A stretch of DNA of 64,000 bases from Rugalucina vietnamica (lineage: Eukaryota > Mollusca > Bivalvia > Lucinida > Lucinidae): assembly GCA_964017185.1 (NCBI GenBank), contig OZ024874.1:14317957-14381956 (forward strand). Direction: 5' to 3'. Below, piece after piece: positions 23,101-35,090 of the stretch. How positions within the stretch are numbered: the stretch's first letter is position 1; each line of letters begins with the position of its first letter. The notes beneath the pieces were generated by a model. The model searched no databases. It had not been told where the DNA came from and saw only the letters and a program-made list of their open reading frames with translations. The position numbers and the translations under genes were made by a program.

Positions 23101-26100
23101 ATGCAGATTGTTTGTTTTCTCATGAGGCGGCTCAAATAATGTTAAGTGCAACTTTTCTCATATATTTGCTGTGATTCAATACCAGGAATCACTTATGTTG
23201 TGAAATAGTGAAAAAATATGACTAGCTAAAATAAACTGGTTTACAAAAAATAAAAAATTTACTTCAATTACACAGAAAGCTCATTGAACTATTACTTAAA
23301 CAACTATTTTCAGGAGTCCACATTTTGCTTGGTACTGAGAGGAGCAAGACTGGGTCAAACAGGTCTTTATGATGCAATGAAAGCTAACTGTATACCAGTG
23401 GTCGTGGCTGATGGTTATGTCATGCCCTTCTCTGAGGTCCTAGACTGGAAAAGGTAATTAATGATGCCACAAGCTCTTTATAGTTCTACTGTTATTTTCA
23501 TGTAAGCTTTCTAAATTGTGCTGTAAATATATTGTTTGAAAAATATATAGTCAAGTCCGCATCAATTAAGTCACCATATTGCAGCTTGCATCAGGAACTG
23601 AGCTATTTCATAGAGATTTGAGGATGTAATTTATAATAAAATTAGATTTAGATTTCCTGTTTCTGCATGTTTATAGAAAATTTGGCTGTAGATATAAATC
23701 AGTAGCTATGTTGTAATTTAAGGTTTAAAAACATAGCAACTTCAGTTCACTTAGTGTTCAGCATATTAGTTTCCAACCAAGTTAGAAACCTTGAGGGCAG
23801 GTCTTGAATAGCTCTTGGTCTCTGCTTAACAGAACAATTTTTTTGTGTGTTTTTATCGCACCTGCTTATAGCAGGGTTCGATATAGGAGTCCAAATTTCT
23901 GTCCATCCGTTCGGCCGTCCGTCCGTCAACTTTTACGTCAAAGTTTGTTTTTCTCGACATCAGAGATAGCTGCGAGTCTTAAACCTTGCATAGTAATTGT
24001 CCCTGACATACCCTTCAAGTACGCACCTTAACCCGGTGCCCTTGACCTATATTTCACGGTCCACTGACTTTGAAAATTTTTACGTCCAAGTTTTGTCAAC
24101 ATTTACGTCGAAGTTTGGTTTTCTCGACATCAGAGATAGCTGCGAGTCTGAAACCTTGCATAGTAATTGTCCTTGACATACCCTTCAAGCACACACCTTA
24201 ACCCTGTGCCCTTGACCTATATTTCATGGTCCACTGGCTTTGAAAATTTTTACGTCGAAGTTTGGTTTTCTCGACATCAGAGATAGCTGTGCGTCTGAAA
24301 CCTTGCATAGTAATTGTCCTTGACATACCCTTCAAGCACGCACCTTAACCCGGTACCCTTGACCTATTTTTCACGGTCCACTGACTTTGATAATTTTTAC
24401 GTCGAAGTTTGGTTTTCTCGACATCAGAGATAGCTGCAAGTCTGAAACCTTGCATAGTAATTGTCCTTGACATACCCTTCAAGCACGCACCTTAACCCGG
24501 TGTCCTTGATCTATATTTCACGGTCCACTGACTTTGAAAATTTTTACATGGAAGTTTGGTTTTCTCGACATCAGAGATAGCTGCGAGTCTGAAACCTTGC
24601 ATAGTAATTGTCCTTGACATACCCTTCAAGCATGCACCTTGACCCGGTGCCCTTGAAGTATATTTCACGGTCTATTGACTTTGCACGATGCAGGTGCGAT
24701 ATCGACCTCCGCGGAGTTCTTGTATGAATCTACAGTTACATTCTAATGTTAATTTTAAAGTTTATCAACCCTAATTGTAGAGCTGCCGTAACCATAAGAG
24801 AGGATGACCTTCACCTTGTTCTTGACATTCTCAAGACCTTCAGCATGGAACGAGTCTACGAGATGAGACAACAGGTTGCCTTCTTCTTCGACAACTATAT
24901 AAGGTCAATGAAGGTCATCACCATGACAACGCTACAGATTCTCAATGACAGGGTGTTTCCCTATGCTGGCAAGAAATATGAACAGTGGAATGATTTCCCA
25001 AGAAAAGTAATTTTATTGTATTGTTATGCTATCTTTGAAATAATTTTAATAATTAGCAAAAATAAAACAGCAAAATACTTGAACTGACATGAAATTGGTT
25101 TTTAAACCTTTTACTCTCAGTTTATAATTATGAAGAATTAAACATCGTTATAGAACATTTTGGACTGGTGCTTTTATTAGAATAATAAAATGATTTTGGG
25201 GAAACTTTAAGTCACACATTTTATGATTAAATAAAACTGTAAAGCTTGAAATTTATAATTTAATGATGAATTTGACTTTATTATTACCTAGGGTGTAATT
25301 AGGAACCCACTATTTCTGTCCCCTATACTACAAAGCTGCCAGGGATTCACAGCAGTTATCCTGATTCATGATAGACTGAGATCATTGTTTGACAAGAAGT
25401 GAATCTAATGTAGGTTTTTTCCCCATGGGGTTAGTCATAATCCACTGTTCCTGCCCTTATCCCGCCGTTATCCTGACATACGACAGACTGGAATCACTGT
25501 TTGGTGATTAAATGATATATCAGTATTTCTTTTTCACAGGGTGTCATCCAAAATCCACTGTTCCTGCCCCTTATCCCACCCAGTAGCCAGGGTTTCACTG
25601 CAGTTATCCTGACATATGACAGACTGGAGTCGTTGTTTGAAGTGATCCATCAGGTTGTCAAGGTACCCAGTCTGGCCAAGATTGTTGTTGTGTGGAACAA
25701 TCAGGAGAAACCTCCACCACAGAGTAAGCAGCAATGAAATCATGTTATTGGGAAACTTTTCATTGGAGTCTCTGACTCTTATTTGATACAAACTGGGTTG
25801 TACAACCTTAGAAGCGGGCTGGAGACTTATTTATGATGATAGAAGTATGTAGAAGGATTGCACCATATTTAAAGCTATTTAAAAAAATGGCTGATCATCT
25901 TTCTGCACGCTCACTGTGTGGTTCTTTAGTCTTCTTTATTTGAGCCACCTCGTGGGAAAACCAACAATGTGGTTTCCGAACAGGTCCGACACAAACAGGC
26001 CTGTACAGTCACAGAAAATAGCTAGAAGCTTGAAATTTCGGATTTAAGTAGAAGAGGAATTATACTATCCGAGTAGCGAAAACAAAGGCGCTGATCAGCT

Positions 26101-28698
26101 TCGCGGTTACCGCGAAGCTGATCTGCGTCTTTGTTTTCGCATATGCAGATTGTTGGTTTTCCCACGAGGCGGCTCATTTTGTATATGCTTGATGTTGCGA
26201 AAATTATGCATGTTTTAAAAAGGACCAATGGATATTTTTGTAATCTGCCTGTTATTTGCATCTCATATATCAAGAAGGCAGAAAGAATTGGTGCAATAAG
26301 ATTTTATTCTTGATGTTATGTGATTGTTAGATCTCTTGTATTGCACATTTCAGTAACTGCTTATAATTTCAGTGTCAGCCTGGCCCACTATCAGTAAACC
26401 TATGAAAGTTGTACAAACCCCTCATAACAAACTCAGTAACAGGTAAGTATTAAATAAATCTTGTGTCAAACTATCTGCAAATATTTTTTTCATGGACTGA
26501 CTCATATAAACATTCAAATGCAAAGTATCTATTAAATTATCTTTTAACATGAATATTGGGTGTAAAGCCTCTTTGGCTTTTTGACCTTGAGCAGAAAATT
26601 GCGCAAACACTATCTACTGGTGCTACTTTCCACCATTTTGATAAATCTCCTAAAATGCTGGACCTATTAAGGCAAAATTGTAAATTCTTGATGAGGAACC
26701 TTGGAATTAAGGTAAAAGAAAGTTTATATAGAAGTTTCTAGTTCTGTTTGACCAGTCTTTGTTGTATGTGTGTTGAAATGTAAGGCTCTTTGCAAACAGT
26801 TTAGACTGATATCAGATTTGATGGATACTTTGGCTCATCTAAGTATTTGCTGAATATAATGTCCAAATTGTTGAACATATCGCGCAGGAGCTTATTTGAG
26901 CCACCTCATGGGAAAACCAACAATCTGCATAGGCGAAAACAAAGACGCAGATCAGCTTCGCGGTAACGGCGAAGCTGATCAGCGCCTTTGTTTTCGCCAC
27001 TCGGATAGTATAATTCCTCTTCTACTTAAATCCGAAATTTCAAGCTTCTAGCTCTTTTCTGTGCTTGTACAGGCCGGTTTGTGTCGGACCTGGTCGGAAA
27101 CCACATTGTTGGTTTTCCCACGAGGCGGCTCATTTACTGTTTTCCCTCAGGTTTTTCCCGTATGATGAGATTGAGACAGAGTGTATTCTGGCCCTGGATG
27201 ATGATATTGTTATGTTGACAGCAGATGAAATGGAGTTTGGTTATGAAGTAAGTTTATTCTTTAAAGATATTAATTTAGCCGCTGCATATGAAAACCAACA
27301 ATCTGCATATGCGAAAGCAAAGTCACAGATCAGCTGTGCAGTAACTGCACTGTACCTTTGTTTTCACTACACAGATAGTACAATTTCTTTTCTTCTTGAA
27401 TTGAATCTGAATTGCAAGTTTCTAGCCTGCTTCTGTGACTGTACAAGCCGGTTTGTGCTGGACCTGGTCGGAACCCAAAACTGTTATTTAGTTTTCTAAT
27501 GCAGCGGCTAATTATTATCAATAGCCATGATTATATTTTTTGCAATTTGTAAGCTTGTAATAAGTACTCACATCAGGCAAAGCAGTCTTACAAAAGAGGA
27601 TAAACACTTCAAAAGTCGAAGGTGGATTACATGATAGTAGCTAAAGTGGTTGTTGAGGTCTGTTGTCTGTTATTTTTTTACAGACGTCTTTGATTATGAA
27701 GTTAATGGCTCATAAAGTCGAATCCCGGACGAGACCCCAAATTTATGAACTTCATTTGAAATTAGCATCAAAGAATTCAAGTGTAGCTTGTAAAAATGTC
27801 TTAAGCCCAGGCAGGATACAAACCCATGAAACAAAACTGGCATTTTTCATGGCCATATGTAATTGAATAAAAAAAAGTAATAATTTGACCTAACAAGAGA
27901 CCAATTTCCTCTCTTTTGTCCTCAGGTGTGGAGAGAGTTTCCTGACAGGCTGGTTGGTTTCCCATCACGAGTCCATCTCCTAGAGAATGCCACGGGAAAA
28001 TGGAGATATGAGTCAGAGTGGACTAACGCTATCTCTATGGTTCTCACAGGAGCAGCTTTCTACCACAAAGTATAATCTTCATATCTTTATAAGAGCTTTG
28101 TAAAATGGCATTGGAAATTTGCTTTTAAAAAGTGAAAACAGATTCAAAATAGCCATTGACTAGGCAGTATAAGTCATGATACAACACAATCCCTCAAAGT
28201 AACAAAGACCACAGCTTTAGAACAGATAGCAGAAGCTGTGGACCACTATTTAACCTTGTTAGTGTAATCAAACAAATTCTTCATTATGTTTGTCTGTGTG
28301 TTAGGTAAATTCTTGTTAACAGTGTGATTTTTTCCCCTTATTTTCAGTATTTCAGTTACCTGTACACCTACAGTATGCCGGGAAACATTAAATCCTGGGT
28401 TGACGACCATATGAATTGTGAAGACATTGCCATGAATTTCCTAATGGCTAACATCACCGGCAAAGCTCCGATCAAAGTCACGCCACGGAAGAAATTCAAA
28501 TGTCCCGAATGTGTTAATACAGAGATGTTATCGGCTGATATTACACACATGGTTGAGAGATCAGAGTGTATAAATCAGTTCACTGACGTGTATCAGTCTA
28601 TGCCATTGAAGAGTATAGAGTTCCGAGCTGACCCAGTGCTGTATAAAGATAATTATCCATCAGAATTAAAGAAATATAATAATATTGGAAGTCTGTAG
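17155..28698 (+). CDS. EXT2: Exostosin-2, heparan sulfate co-polymerase subunit (complete, 10 coding exons)
   Basis: Coding exons: 17155-17663, 20398-20604, 22129-22315, 23314-23453, 24781-25006, 25540-25723, 26373-26442, 27151-27247, 27926-28069, 28348-28698. All introns are GT-AG and all phases agree, giving 704 residues (human EXT2 is 718). EXT2 forms a Golgi complex with EXT1 that extends heparan sulfate with alternating glucuronic acid and N-acetylglucosamine. The start gives [16 protein letters not shown] and one membrane helix (about residues 13-35), a type II Golgi protein. An exostosin GT47 domain spans about 75-385 ([53 protein letters not shown]..., LRGARLGQ). A GT64 domain spans about 420-690 ([31 protein letters not shown] with the metal-binding DDD at 524-526, [11 protein letters not shown]). 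It ends in NNIGSL like the vertebrate protein. EXT1 is less similar. Confidence 0.97.
18015..20056. mobile_element. 2.04-kb foldback element in EXT2 intron 1, CAC ends, 5-bp TSD
   Basis: Inverted arms of about 600 bp begin CACCCTCTGTACCCGTGATA on the left and end with the complement TATCACGGGTACAGAGGGTG on the right. AAAAC flanks both sides (18010-18014, 20057-20061). TTACGTCGGAGA-type motifs recur in the subterminal parts (about 18049, 18533, and TTACGTCAAAGA at 18559, with mirror copies on the right). No transposase is encoded, and a [10 protein letters not shown] reading frame occurs in both arms only because they are copies. CAC ends with 5-bp duplications are known from Transib/ProtoRAG-type elements, but no transposase is here to test this. 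Confidence 0.8.
20140..20390 (+). mobile_element. Repeat with GTACCCACAATCTATGTTT core (copy 1), reaching the EXT2 exon 2 acceptor
   Basis: It is similar to the repeat at 21170-21450: ATGAAAATTTCATTACAAAA, then AGTACCCACAATCTATGTTT, then TATACCCC and ATATAAAGTAGGG, ending in a GTTTTCTTGATG-like stretch. The last part abuts TATTTCAG of the exon 2 acceptor (exon starts 20398), so the polypyrimidine region appears to be repeat-derived. Confidence 0.55.
20690..20872 (-). repeat. tRNA-headed SINE in EXT2 intron 2
   Basis: On the minus strand it starts GCCTCCATGGTTAAGTCACT (A-box region), passes CGCCTTGTAAACCAGGGG and reaches GCAGGTTCGATCCC, a near-perfect B-box. The body that follows includes CTGTCTCCATATGACC and GGGATGTTAAACTCC, which I recognise as a common molluscan SINE body. 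The tail is not clear. Confidence 0.75.
21170..21450 (+). mobile_element. Repeat with GTACCCACAATCTATGTTT core (copy 2) and long palindrome
   Basis: The centre is a strong hairpin: AACATAGATTGTGGGTAC and GTTAGAACCGCCTC pair with GAGGCGGTTCTAAC and GTACCCACAATCTATGTT (about 21276-21344). The right part, GGTATACCCCTGCATACCCC to GGGGTTCAAGGGGTATACAT, is also imperfectly self-complementary. A further copy is at about 45865-46015 in reverse orientation. Confidence 0.65.
22360..22593 (-). mobile_element. ANNT-TSD MITE, copy 4 (EXT2 intron 3)
   Basis: A reverse-oriented, well conserved copy (GAGCCGCCTCATGGGAAAAC to TAGGCGGCCC) with a perfect central hairpin. Flanks are AATT and ATTT. It starts 44 bp after the donor of exon 3. 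Confidence 0.9.
22901..23133 (+). mobile_element. ANNT-TSD MITE, copy 5 (EXT2 intron 3)
   Basis: A forward copy flanked by perfect AAAT duplications (22897-22900, 23134-23137). It lies about 300 bp from copy 4 in the opposite orientation, so the intron can form a long inter-element stem. Confidence 0.92.
23855..24700 (-). mobile_element. Tandem-core element, 147-bp core (family C), EXT2 intron 4
   Basis: The ends are the inverted motifs ATCGCACCTGC (23855) and GCAGGTGCGAT (to 24700). A (CCGT)n microsatellite at about 23908-23930 is followed by five core units, marked by TCTCGACATCAGAGATAGCT at about 23952, 24122, 24269, 24416 and 24563; the later units are spaced 147 bp. The layout equals families A and B with unrelated sequence, in reverse orientation. 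Confidence 0.8.
25942..26175 (+). mobile_element. ANNT-TSD MITE, copy 6 (EXT2 intron 6)
   Basis: A forward, very well conserved 234-bp copy with perfect ATTT duplications (25938-25941, 26176-26179) and an intact central hairpin, so probably young. Confidence 0.95.
26898..27131 (-). mobile_element. ANNT-TSD MITE, copy 7, next to the EXT2 exon 8 acceptor
   Basis: A reverse-oriented copy with perfect ATTT duplications (26894-26897, 27132-27135). Only 15 bp (CTGTTTTCCCTCAG and one base) separate its duplication from exon 8 at 27151, so any branch point at the usual distance must lie inside the element. Confidence 0.95.
27277..27509 (-). mobile_element. ANNT-TSD MITE, copy 8 (old), EXT2 intron 8
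   Basis: A diverged reverse copy: GCCGCTGCATATGAAAACCA to TTTTCTAATGCAGCGGC. The central hairpin is shortened to CAGATCAGCTGTGCAGTAAC. It begins 29 bp after exon 8, so exon 8 is bracketed by two MITEs. Confidence 0.8.
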
Positions 28699-28721
28699 CA
28701 TTATATTTGAATTCTTCTGGA

Positions 28722-28865
28722 AGTGCGTTGGCCTGGTGGGAGAGCATAAGACTCAAAATTAAGAGGTCCTGGGTGTGACTCCACTGGGGCTTGGGTTGTG
28801 TCCTTCAGCAAGACACTTATAGCACTGATTAATACCCAGAAAATGGTGGCTGCGCCCCAACATGA
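28722..28865 (+). repeat. tRNA-headed SINE just after the EXT2 stop
   Basis: A-box TTGGCCTGGTGGGAGAGCAT, B-box-like CTGGGTGTGACTCCAC, then TTGTGTCCTTCAGCAAGACA and TTATAGCACTGATTAATACCC. It starts 24 bp after the EXT2 stop codon, so the EXT2 3' UTR probably contains it. Confidence 0.75.
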
Positions 28866-29002
28866 CTAGAAAATGTATGACTGGGCTGAGCTGCTCCTTT
28901 CAAGTTTGTTATCGCATATGCGAAAATCTGGTTTTTATCTTGATGCAGCTCATTTTGTATCTGTATCCAGTCAAGCAAAGGTATCAGTCAAACAAAGGAT
29001 TA

Positions 29003-30511
29003 TTAGCTCACCTGAGCCATTAGGCTCACAAGGTGAGCTTATAGGATGGCCATGATCCGGCGTCCGTCCGTCCGTCCGTCGTCCGTCCACAGTTTCAAAG
29101 ATCTTCTCCTCTGAAACTGCTTGGCCAATCAAAGCAAAATTTTATATGAAGCATCTATAGGAAGGGGGAACCAATGTGTATATAAGAAATCTAGGTCACA
29201 TGACCAAGATGGCCGCCATGCCAATATATGGTAAAAACCCTTCAAAAATCTTCTTCTCCCGAACCAGTGGACCGATTTCAATGAAACTTGGCATGGAGCA
29301 TCAATGGCTCAAGCACTACAATGTGTATATAAATTATGACCCTGTGATGACCTTGACCTATTTTACAGCAAGGTCAACATAGGTCACCAATGCATTTGAA
29401 TGGGGAAAACTTTTAAAGTGTCATTTAAAGTGAAAGTCTTGCAGGAAATGGGCAGTAGGACTAAATATTAATGATTCTGAAAAAAATTGGACCCCAGGGG
29501 CTCATGTGCCTCCACCCCGGGGCAATATACATGTATATCTTCACTATATTCAAACATCTGCTCCTCTGAAACCGCTTGACCAATCAAAGCCAAATTTTAT
29601 GTAAAGCATCAATAGGAAGGGATAATTAATGTGTTTATAAATAATCCAGGTCACATGACCAAGATGGCCGCCATGCCCATATATGGTAAAACCCCTTCAA
29701 AAATCTTTTTCTCTGGAACCGGTGGACCAATTTCAATGAAACTTGGCATGAAACATCGATGGCTAAAGCACTACAATGTATATATAAATCATGACCCTGT
29801 GATGACCTTGACCTATTTTATGGCAAGGTCAACATAGGTCGCCAATGCATTTGAATGGGGAAAACTTTTAAAATGTCATTTAAAGTGAAAGTCTTGCAGG
29901 AAATGGGCATTAGGACTGACTATTAATGATTCTGACAAAAAATGGACCACAGGGGCTCATATGCCCCCACCGCGGGGCAATATACATGTATATCTCCATA
30001 ATATTCAAACATCTGCTCCTCTGAAACCACTTGGCCAATCAAAGCCAAATTTTATGTGAAGCATCTATAGGATGGGATAATCAATGTGTATATAAATAAT
30101 CCAGGTCACATGGCCGCCAGGCCCATATATATGGTAAAAGTCTCTAAAAAATCTTCTTCTCCGGAACCAGTGGACCGATTTCAAGGAAAAATGGCTTGAA
30201 GCATCGATGGCTCAAGTACTACAATGTATATATAAATCATGACCCTGTGATGACCTTGACCCAGTTTATGGCAAGGTCAACATGGGTTGCCAATGCATTT
30301 GAATGGGAATAAATGTTAAAATGTCATTTGAAGGAAAAAGCCAGCAGGAAATTGGCAAATGGACAAAATATTGATTATTCTGAAAAAGAAAATGGCCCAA
30401 GGGCTTCATCTGCCCCTGCACTGGGATTAAATACCATAATATTCAAACATGTTTATTGGTATATGCAGCAGATCTCAGGTGAGCGTTTACAGGACCATTG
30501 GTCCTCTGGTT
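29003..30511 (-). mobile_element. Tandem-core element, ~455-bp core (family B, copy 2)
   Basis: Reverse orientation: it starts TTAGCTCACCTGAGCC, then (CCGTCCGT)n at about 29062-29085. Three core units follow, and it ends GTTTACAGGACCATTGGTCC. One unit has a slipped CATATATATGG in place of the CArG-like CCATATATGG. Confidence 0.85.
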
Positions 30512-31308
30512 TATGTTTGAAATTACATCTGACAGTAGAATGTGCTTTTAGATAGTACTATATTGTACCAGTGTTTATTTGAGCCAAGCTCATCCATTCT
30601 GTATAGTTGTATCATAAGGCATATGTTCATGGATCTAATCCACCAATGTTTATAGTAAGACCATTATACTATTTTCAGTTTTAATTCCAAGTTACACATT
30701 ACCCTGCTTTAAGACCATTAGCAAAGCTTAACTGTATATGTTTTCATGATAAGTAGGGGCTCTTTGGACTTAACATGTGACTTATGCATGGTCCTTATAT
30801 TGCATACATCAATATTAACCTTAAGGGTAAAAGCAAAATTCGAGGTCAGGAAGTGCAATAACTCTTCGAAATTTGGAACTTTTTAATCATGCTTTCATTT
30901 GACTATAACCTCAGCCTTGAACAAGTGAGAATGTGTTTGCATTTTTTCCTTCATTTTGCTTTGTTCATCTTGTCAGACCATGTTAGATCCAAGGTCCAAA
31001 GAGCATCAGACAAGATAAAACTTCAGCTTTATCATAAACTGTTGGTTGTAGATTGGTTTCTTTGCTTTATAAATATTACATATTACGATGTCCAAATATC
31101 CCCTACTCTTGAACAGTGTAGAAAAAAAAAAAAATCCTGTACATACTAACAATTTCATGTAAAATTTTATCACACTTTTTTTGTAGAAAAAGTTTATCAT
31201 CAGTATTATTGTATTTATAATTTTTTCACCTTTATTAAAACAAAATGTTATTGATCTTTTATAATAAAATGCTATAAACTCAGTGTTCAATGTGACTGTC
31301 TGCCTATA

Positions 31309-32824
31309 TTAGCTCACCCGAGCCATAAGTAAGGCTTACAAGGTGAGCTACAATTGTTAGACGCTAATGACCCATTAGGGTTGACGTGTCAAACATCAAT
31401 CAATCATTATAGTATAGCCATGATCCCGCGTCAGTCCGTCGTCCTCTGTCGCACATTTTCAAAGATCTCTGAAACCGCTTGGCCGATCAAGTTGAAATTT
31501 TATGTGCAGCCTCCATGGGTAGGGGGAATGAAAGTTTGTTCACAGGATTTTGGTCACATGACCAAGATGGCCACCACACCCATATATGGTAAACACCCTT
31601 CAAAAATCTTCTCCAGAACAGATGGGCTGATTTCCACGAAACTTGGTATGTAGCATCGGGGACTTCAGCCCATCATAGTTTATTCAAGTGATGACCCTAG
31701 GATGACCATGACCTATTTTATGGTAAGGTCAGTTTTGGTAACGTAGGAAAAGGTGTAAACAATGGATATTTTGGAAACTATTGCAGACTGAGACTTGAAA
31801 GTTGCCAGGTGGAGTAAATTAAGGTATGTAATTAAGGTCAAGGTCATTTCTTGACCTGGACCCAAGGTCATTTAAATATCGAAACTAAGATTATGGTTTT
31901 CTCAGAAATCACTTGGCCTATAAAAGTGAAATTTTATGTGGTGCCTACATGCTTGGGGGGAACAAAATTTTGTGCACAAAATCTGGGTTGAATGCTCAAC
32001 ATGGCTCACAAATACTCAATCTCCAGAACCAGTGAGCCAGTTTTCACCAAACTTGGTATGTAGTATCTGGGACTCCTGCCCATAGTAGTTTGTTCAAATG
32101 ATGGCCCTAGTTTGTTCAAATGATGGCCGTAGGATGACCTAGACCAATTTTACGGCAAGGTTAGTTTTGGAAACATAGGCTTGTATCTGAGAAAAAGTGA
32201 AAACAATTGATAGTTTGGAAACTTTTGCAGCCTGAGACCTGGAAGTTGGCAGAAGCAGACAACTAATGAAAGTGTGCCATTAATTAAGGTAAGGGCCATT
32301 TCTTGACCTGTGCCCAGGTCATTGAAATATCGAAATTAAAGAGTTATTTTTCTCAGTAACCTCTCAGCCTATGAATGATTTTATTTGAACCCTTCATGCA
32401 TAGGGAGAATAAAATTTGGTTCGTGAAATTGGGGTTGAATGCTCAACATGGCTGCCATGCTCACAGATGCTCAAAAATGCTAAAAAATCTTCTCCAGAAC
32501 TGGTGGGTCGATATTCCTGAAATTTGGTATGTAGCATCAGGGACCTTAGCCCATCATAGTTTGTTCAAATGATGACCCAAGGATGACCTTGACCTATTTT
32601 ACGGCAAGGTCAAATTTGGAAACTTTGGCTTTTACATGGGAAAATGTGGAAACAATGTATATTTTGGAAACTATTGCAGCTTGAGACCTGAAACTTGGCA
32701 GATGCAGACAACTAATGAAGTCAATAAAGGTATGTGAGTATTCCAGGTCATGGTCATTTCATGATAACTAAATTCTCCAAGGTCAGGCTTCAGGTGAGCG
32801 TTCTCAGGACCATTGGTCCTCTGG
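31309..32824 (-). mobile_element. Tandem-core element, family B, old diverged copy
   Basis: It keeps the termini (TTAGCTCACCCGAGCC at the left, GTTCTCAGGACCATTGGTCC at the right) and phrases such as ATGACCAAGATGGCC, TTGGTATGTAGCATC and TGACCTTGACCTATTTTA. The core units are strongly diverged and the microsatellite is short. 30520-31308, upstream of it, shows no gene. Confidence 0.7.
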
Positions 32825-33367
32825 TGGCAATTGTGACTATCAATTCAGCTACAATACCTATGCTTTGACCAAGGACACAAGTATTCTCTTGGAGAAATTT
32901 AAGCCTCGTTTCCACAAACAATTTTTTTTTTGATGAAGATGATTTGTCAAAGAAAATTTGGCAATGAGTTTGCATTCACACACAGCAAAGATTACTTATA
33001 TTTCTTAGCTCGCTCCCCTTTGTCACAGATATTTGACAATGAAACTTCGCCACAGAATTGAATTTACACGAGCATATTCTTCTGCAACAAACATACCTTG
33101 TCAAAGAAAAATTGTCCGTGGAAATGAGGCCTTATACTTGGGAAGGCCGTAAATTGTTAAACTAGAGCCATAATATGGTCCTGTTGTTATAGGGCAATGC
33201 AGTCAATGGCTTAAGAGAGGTTGGCATTTTTAACTTCCCTAGTACATATACCAGGTTGTGTTTCTGAGCAAGACATATTCTCCGCATGGTACTGGTTATT
33301 ACCCTAAAGGTGGGGGTTTCATCTCAACATGACTGAAAACTATTCAAAGGATTATATTAAACCATAA

Positions 33368-34895
33368 ACCAGAGGACCAATGGTCCTGTAAACGCTCACC
33401 TGAGATCTGCATATACCAATAAACATGTATGAATTCATATTATGGTATTTAATTCAAGTGCAGGGGCAGATGAAGCCCTTGGGCCATTTTCTTTTTTTCT
33501 GAATCTTCAATATTCTGTCCTTTGCCAATTTCCTGCTGGCTTTTCCCTTCAAATGACATTTTAACAGTTTTCCCAATTCAAATGCATAGGCAACCCATGT
33601 TGACCTTGCCATAAACTTGGTCAAGGTCATCACAGGGTCATGATTTATATATACATTAAAGTACTTTAGCCATCGATGCTTCACGCCAAGTTTCCTTGAA
33701 ATCAGTCTATTGGTTTCAGAGAAGATTTTTGATGGGTTTTTACCATATATGGGCATGGCGGCCATCTTTGTCATGTGACCTAGATTATTTATATACACAT
33801 TGATTCTCCCATTCTATAGATGCTTCACATAAAATTTGGCTTTGATTGGCCAAGCCGTTTCAGAGGAGAAGACGTTTGAATATTATGGAAATATACATGT
33901 ATATTGCCGCGGGGTGGGGGCACATGAGCCCCTGGGGTCCAATTTTTTTTCAGAATTATTAATATTCAGTCCTACTTCTCATTTCCTGCAAGACTTTCAC
34001 TTTAAATTACATTTTAAAAGTTTTCCCCATTCAAATGCATTGGTGACCTATGTTGTCCTTGCCGTGAAATAGGTCAAGGTCATCACAGGGTCATGATTTA
34101 TATATACATTGTAGTGCTTGAACCATCAATGCTTCATGCCAAGTTATGTTGAAATCGGTCCACCGGTTCTGGAGAAGAAGATTTTTGAAGGGTTTTTACC
34201 ATATATGGGCATGGCGGCCATCTTGGTCATGTGACCTGGATTTTTTATATACATACATTGTTACCCCTTCCTATCGATGCTTCACATAAAATTTGGCTTT
34301 GATTGGCCAAGTGGTTTCAGAGGAGAAGACGTTTAAATATTATGGAGATATACATGTATATTGCCCCGGGGTGGGGGCACATGAGCCCCTGGGGTCCATT
34401 TTTTTTTTCAGAATCATTAATATTCAGTCCTACTGCCCATTTCCTGCAAGACTTTCACTTCAAATGACATTTTAAAAGTTTTCCCCATTCAAATGCATTG
34501 GCGACCTATGTTGACCTTGACGTAAAATAGGTCAAGGTCATCACAGGGTCATGACTTATATACACATTGTAGTGCTTAAGCCATTAATGCTTCATGCCAA
34601 GTTTCGTTGAAATCGGTCCACCGGTTCTGGAGAAGAAGATTTTTGAAGGGTTTTTACCATATATGGGCATGGCAGCCATCTTGGTCATGTGACCAGGATT
34701 TCTTATATACACATTGGTTCCCCCTTCCTATTGATGCTTCATATAAAATTTGGCTTTGATTGGCCAAGCGGTTTCAGAGGAGAAGATCTTTGAAATTGTG
34801 GACAGATGGACGGACGGACGGACGACGGACGGACGGACACCGGATCATGGCCATCCTATAAGCTCACCTTGTGAGCCTAACGGCTCAGGTGAGCT
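33368..34895 (+). mobile_element. Tandem-core element, family B, copy 4
   Basis: It runs from ACCAGAGGACCAATGGTCCT to GGCTCAGGTGAGCTAA, with three core units and (GGAC)n at about 34800-34840. It is close in sequence to copy 1 at 5748-7265, including the same minus-strand open frame at 33454-33798. Confidence 0.88.
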
Positions 34896-35090
34896 AAAAA
34901 CAGAATCTTTATTGTGTAATTTGACTTTTGGCAGACCAAAAGTTATATTAAGTCCATTAAGTTGCATGTGAAAGCTAACAATGAAATAATCAATGGCACT
35001 ATCTGTGGGAAATGTTTTTGTTTGTGACATGAACGGTTACAATCTGAAAATTCTAGTAGATGTCCATGCACTACAATGTAGCAAAATCAT

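Noticed and set aside
24746-25087. Reading EXT2 exon 5 past 25006 as coding
   Set aside because: After PRK the frame runs into [18 protein letters not shown], which is intron. The GTAATT donor at 25007 joins in phase to [11 protein letters not shown] at 25540, as in other EXT2 proteins.
25260-25500. A second copy of exon 6-like sequence (CCCACTATTTCTGTCCCCTA... and CAGTTATCCTGATTCATGATAG)
   Set aside because: It resembles the coding stretch NPLFLPLI...AVILTYDR but contains stops and lacks the full exon. It looks like one or two decayed partial duplicates upstream of the real exon at 25540, too weak to list as exons.
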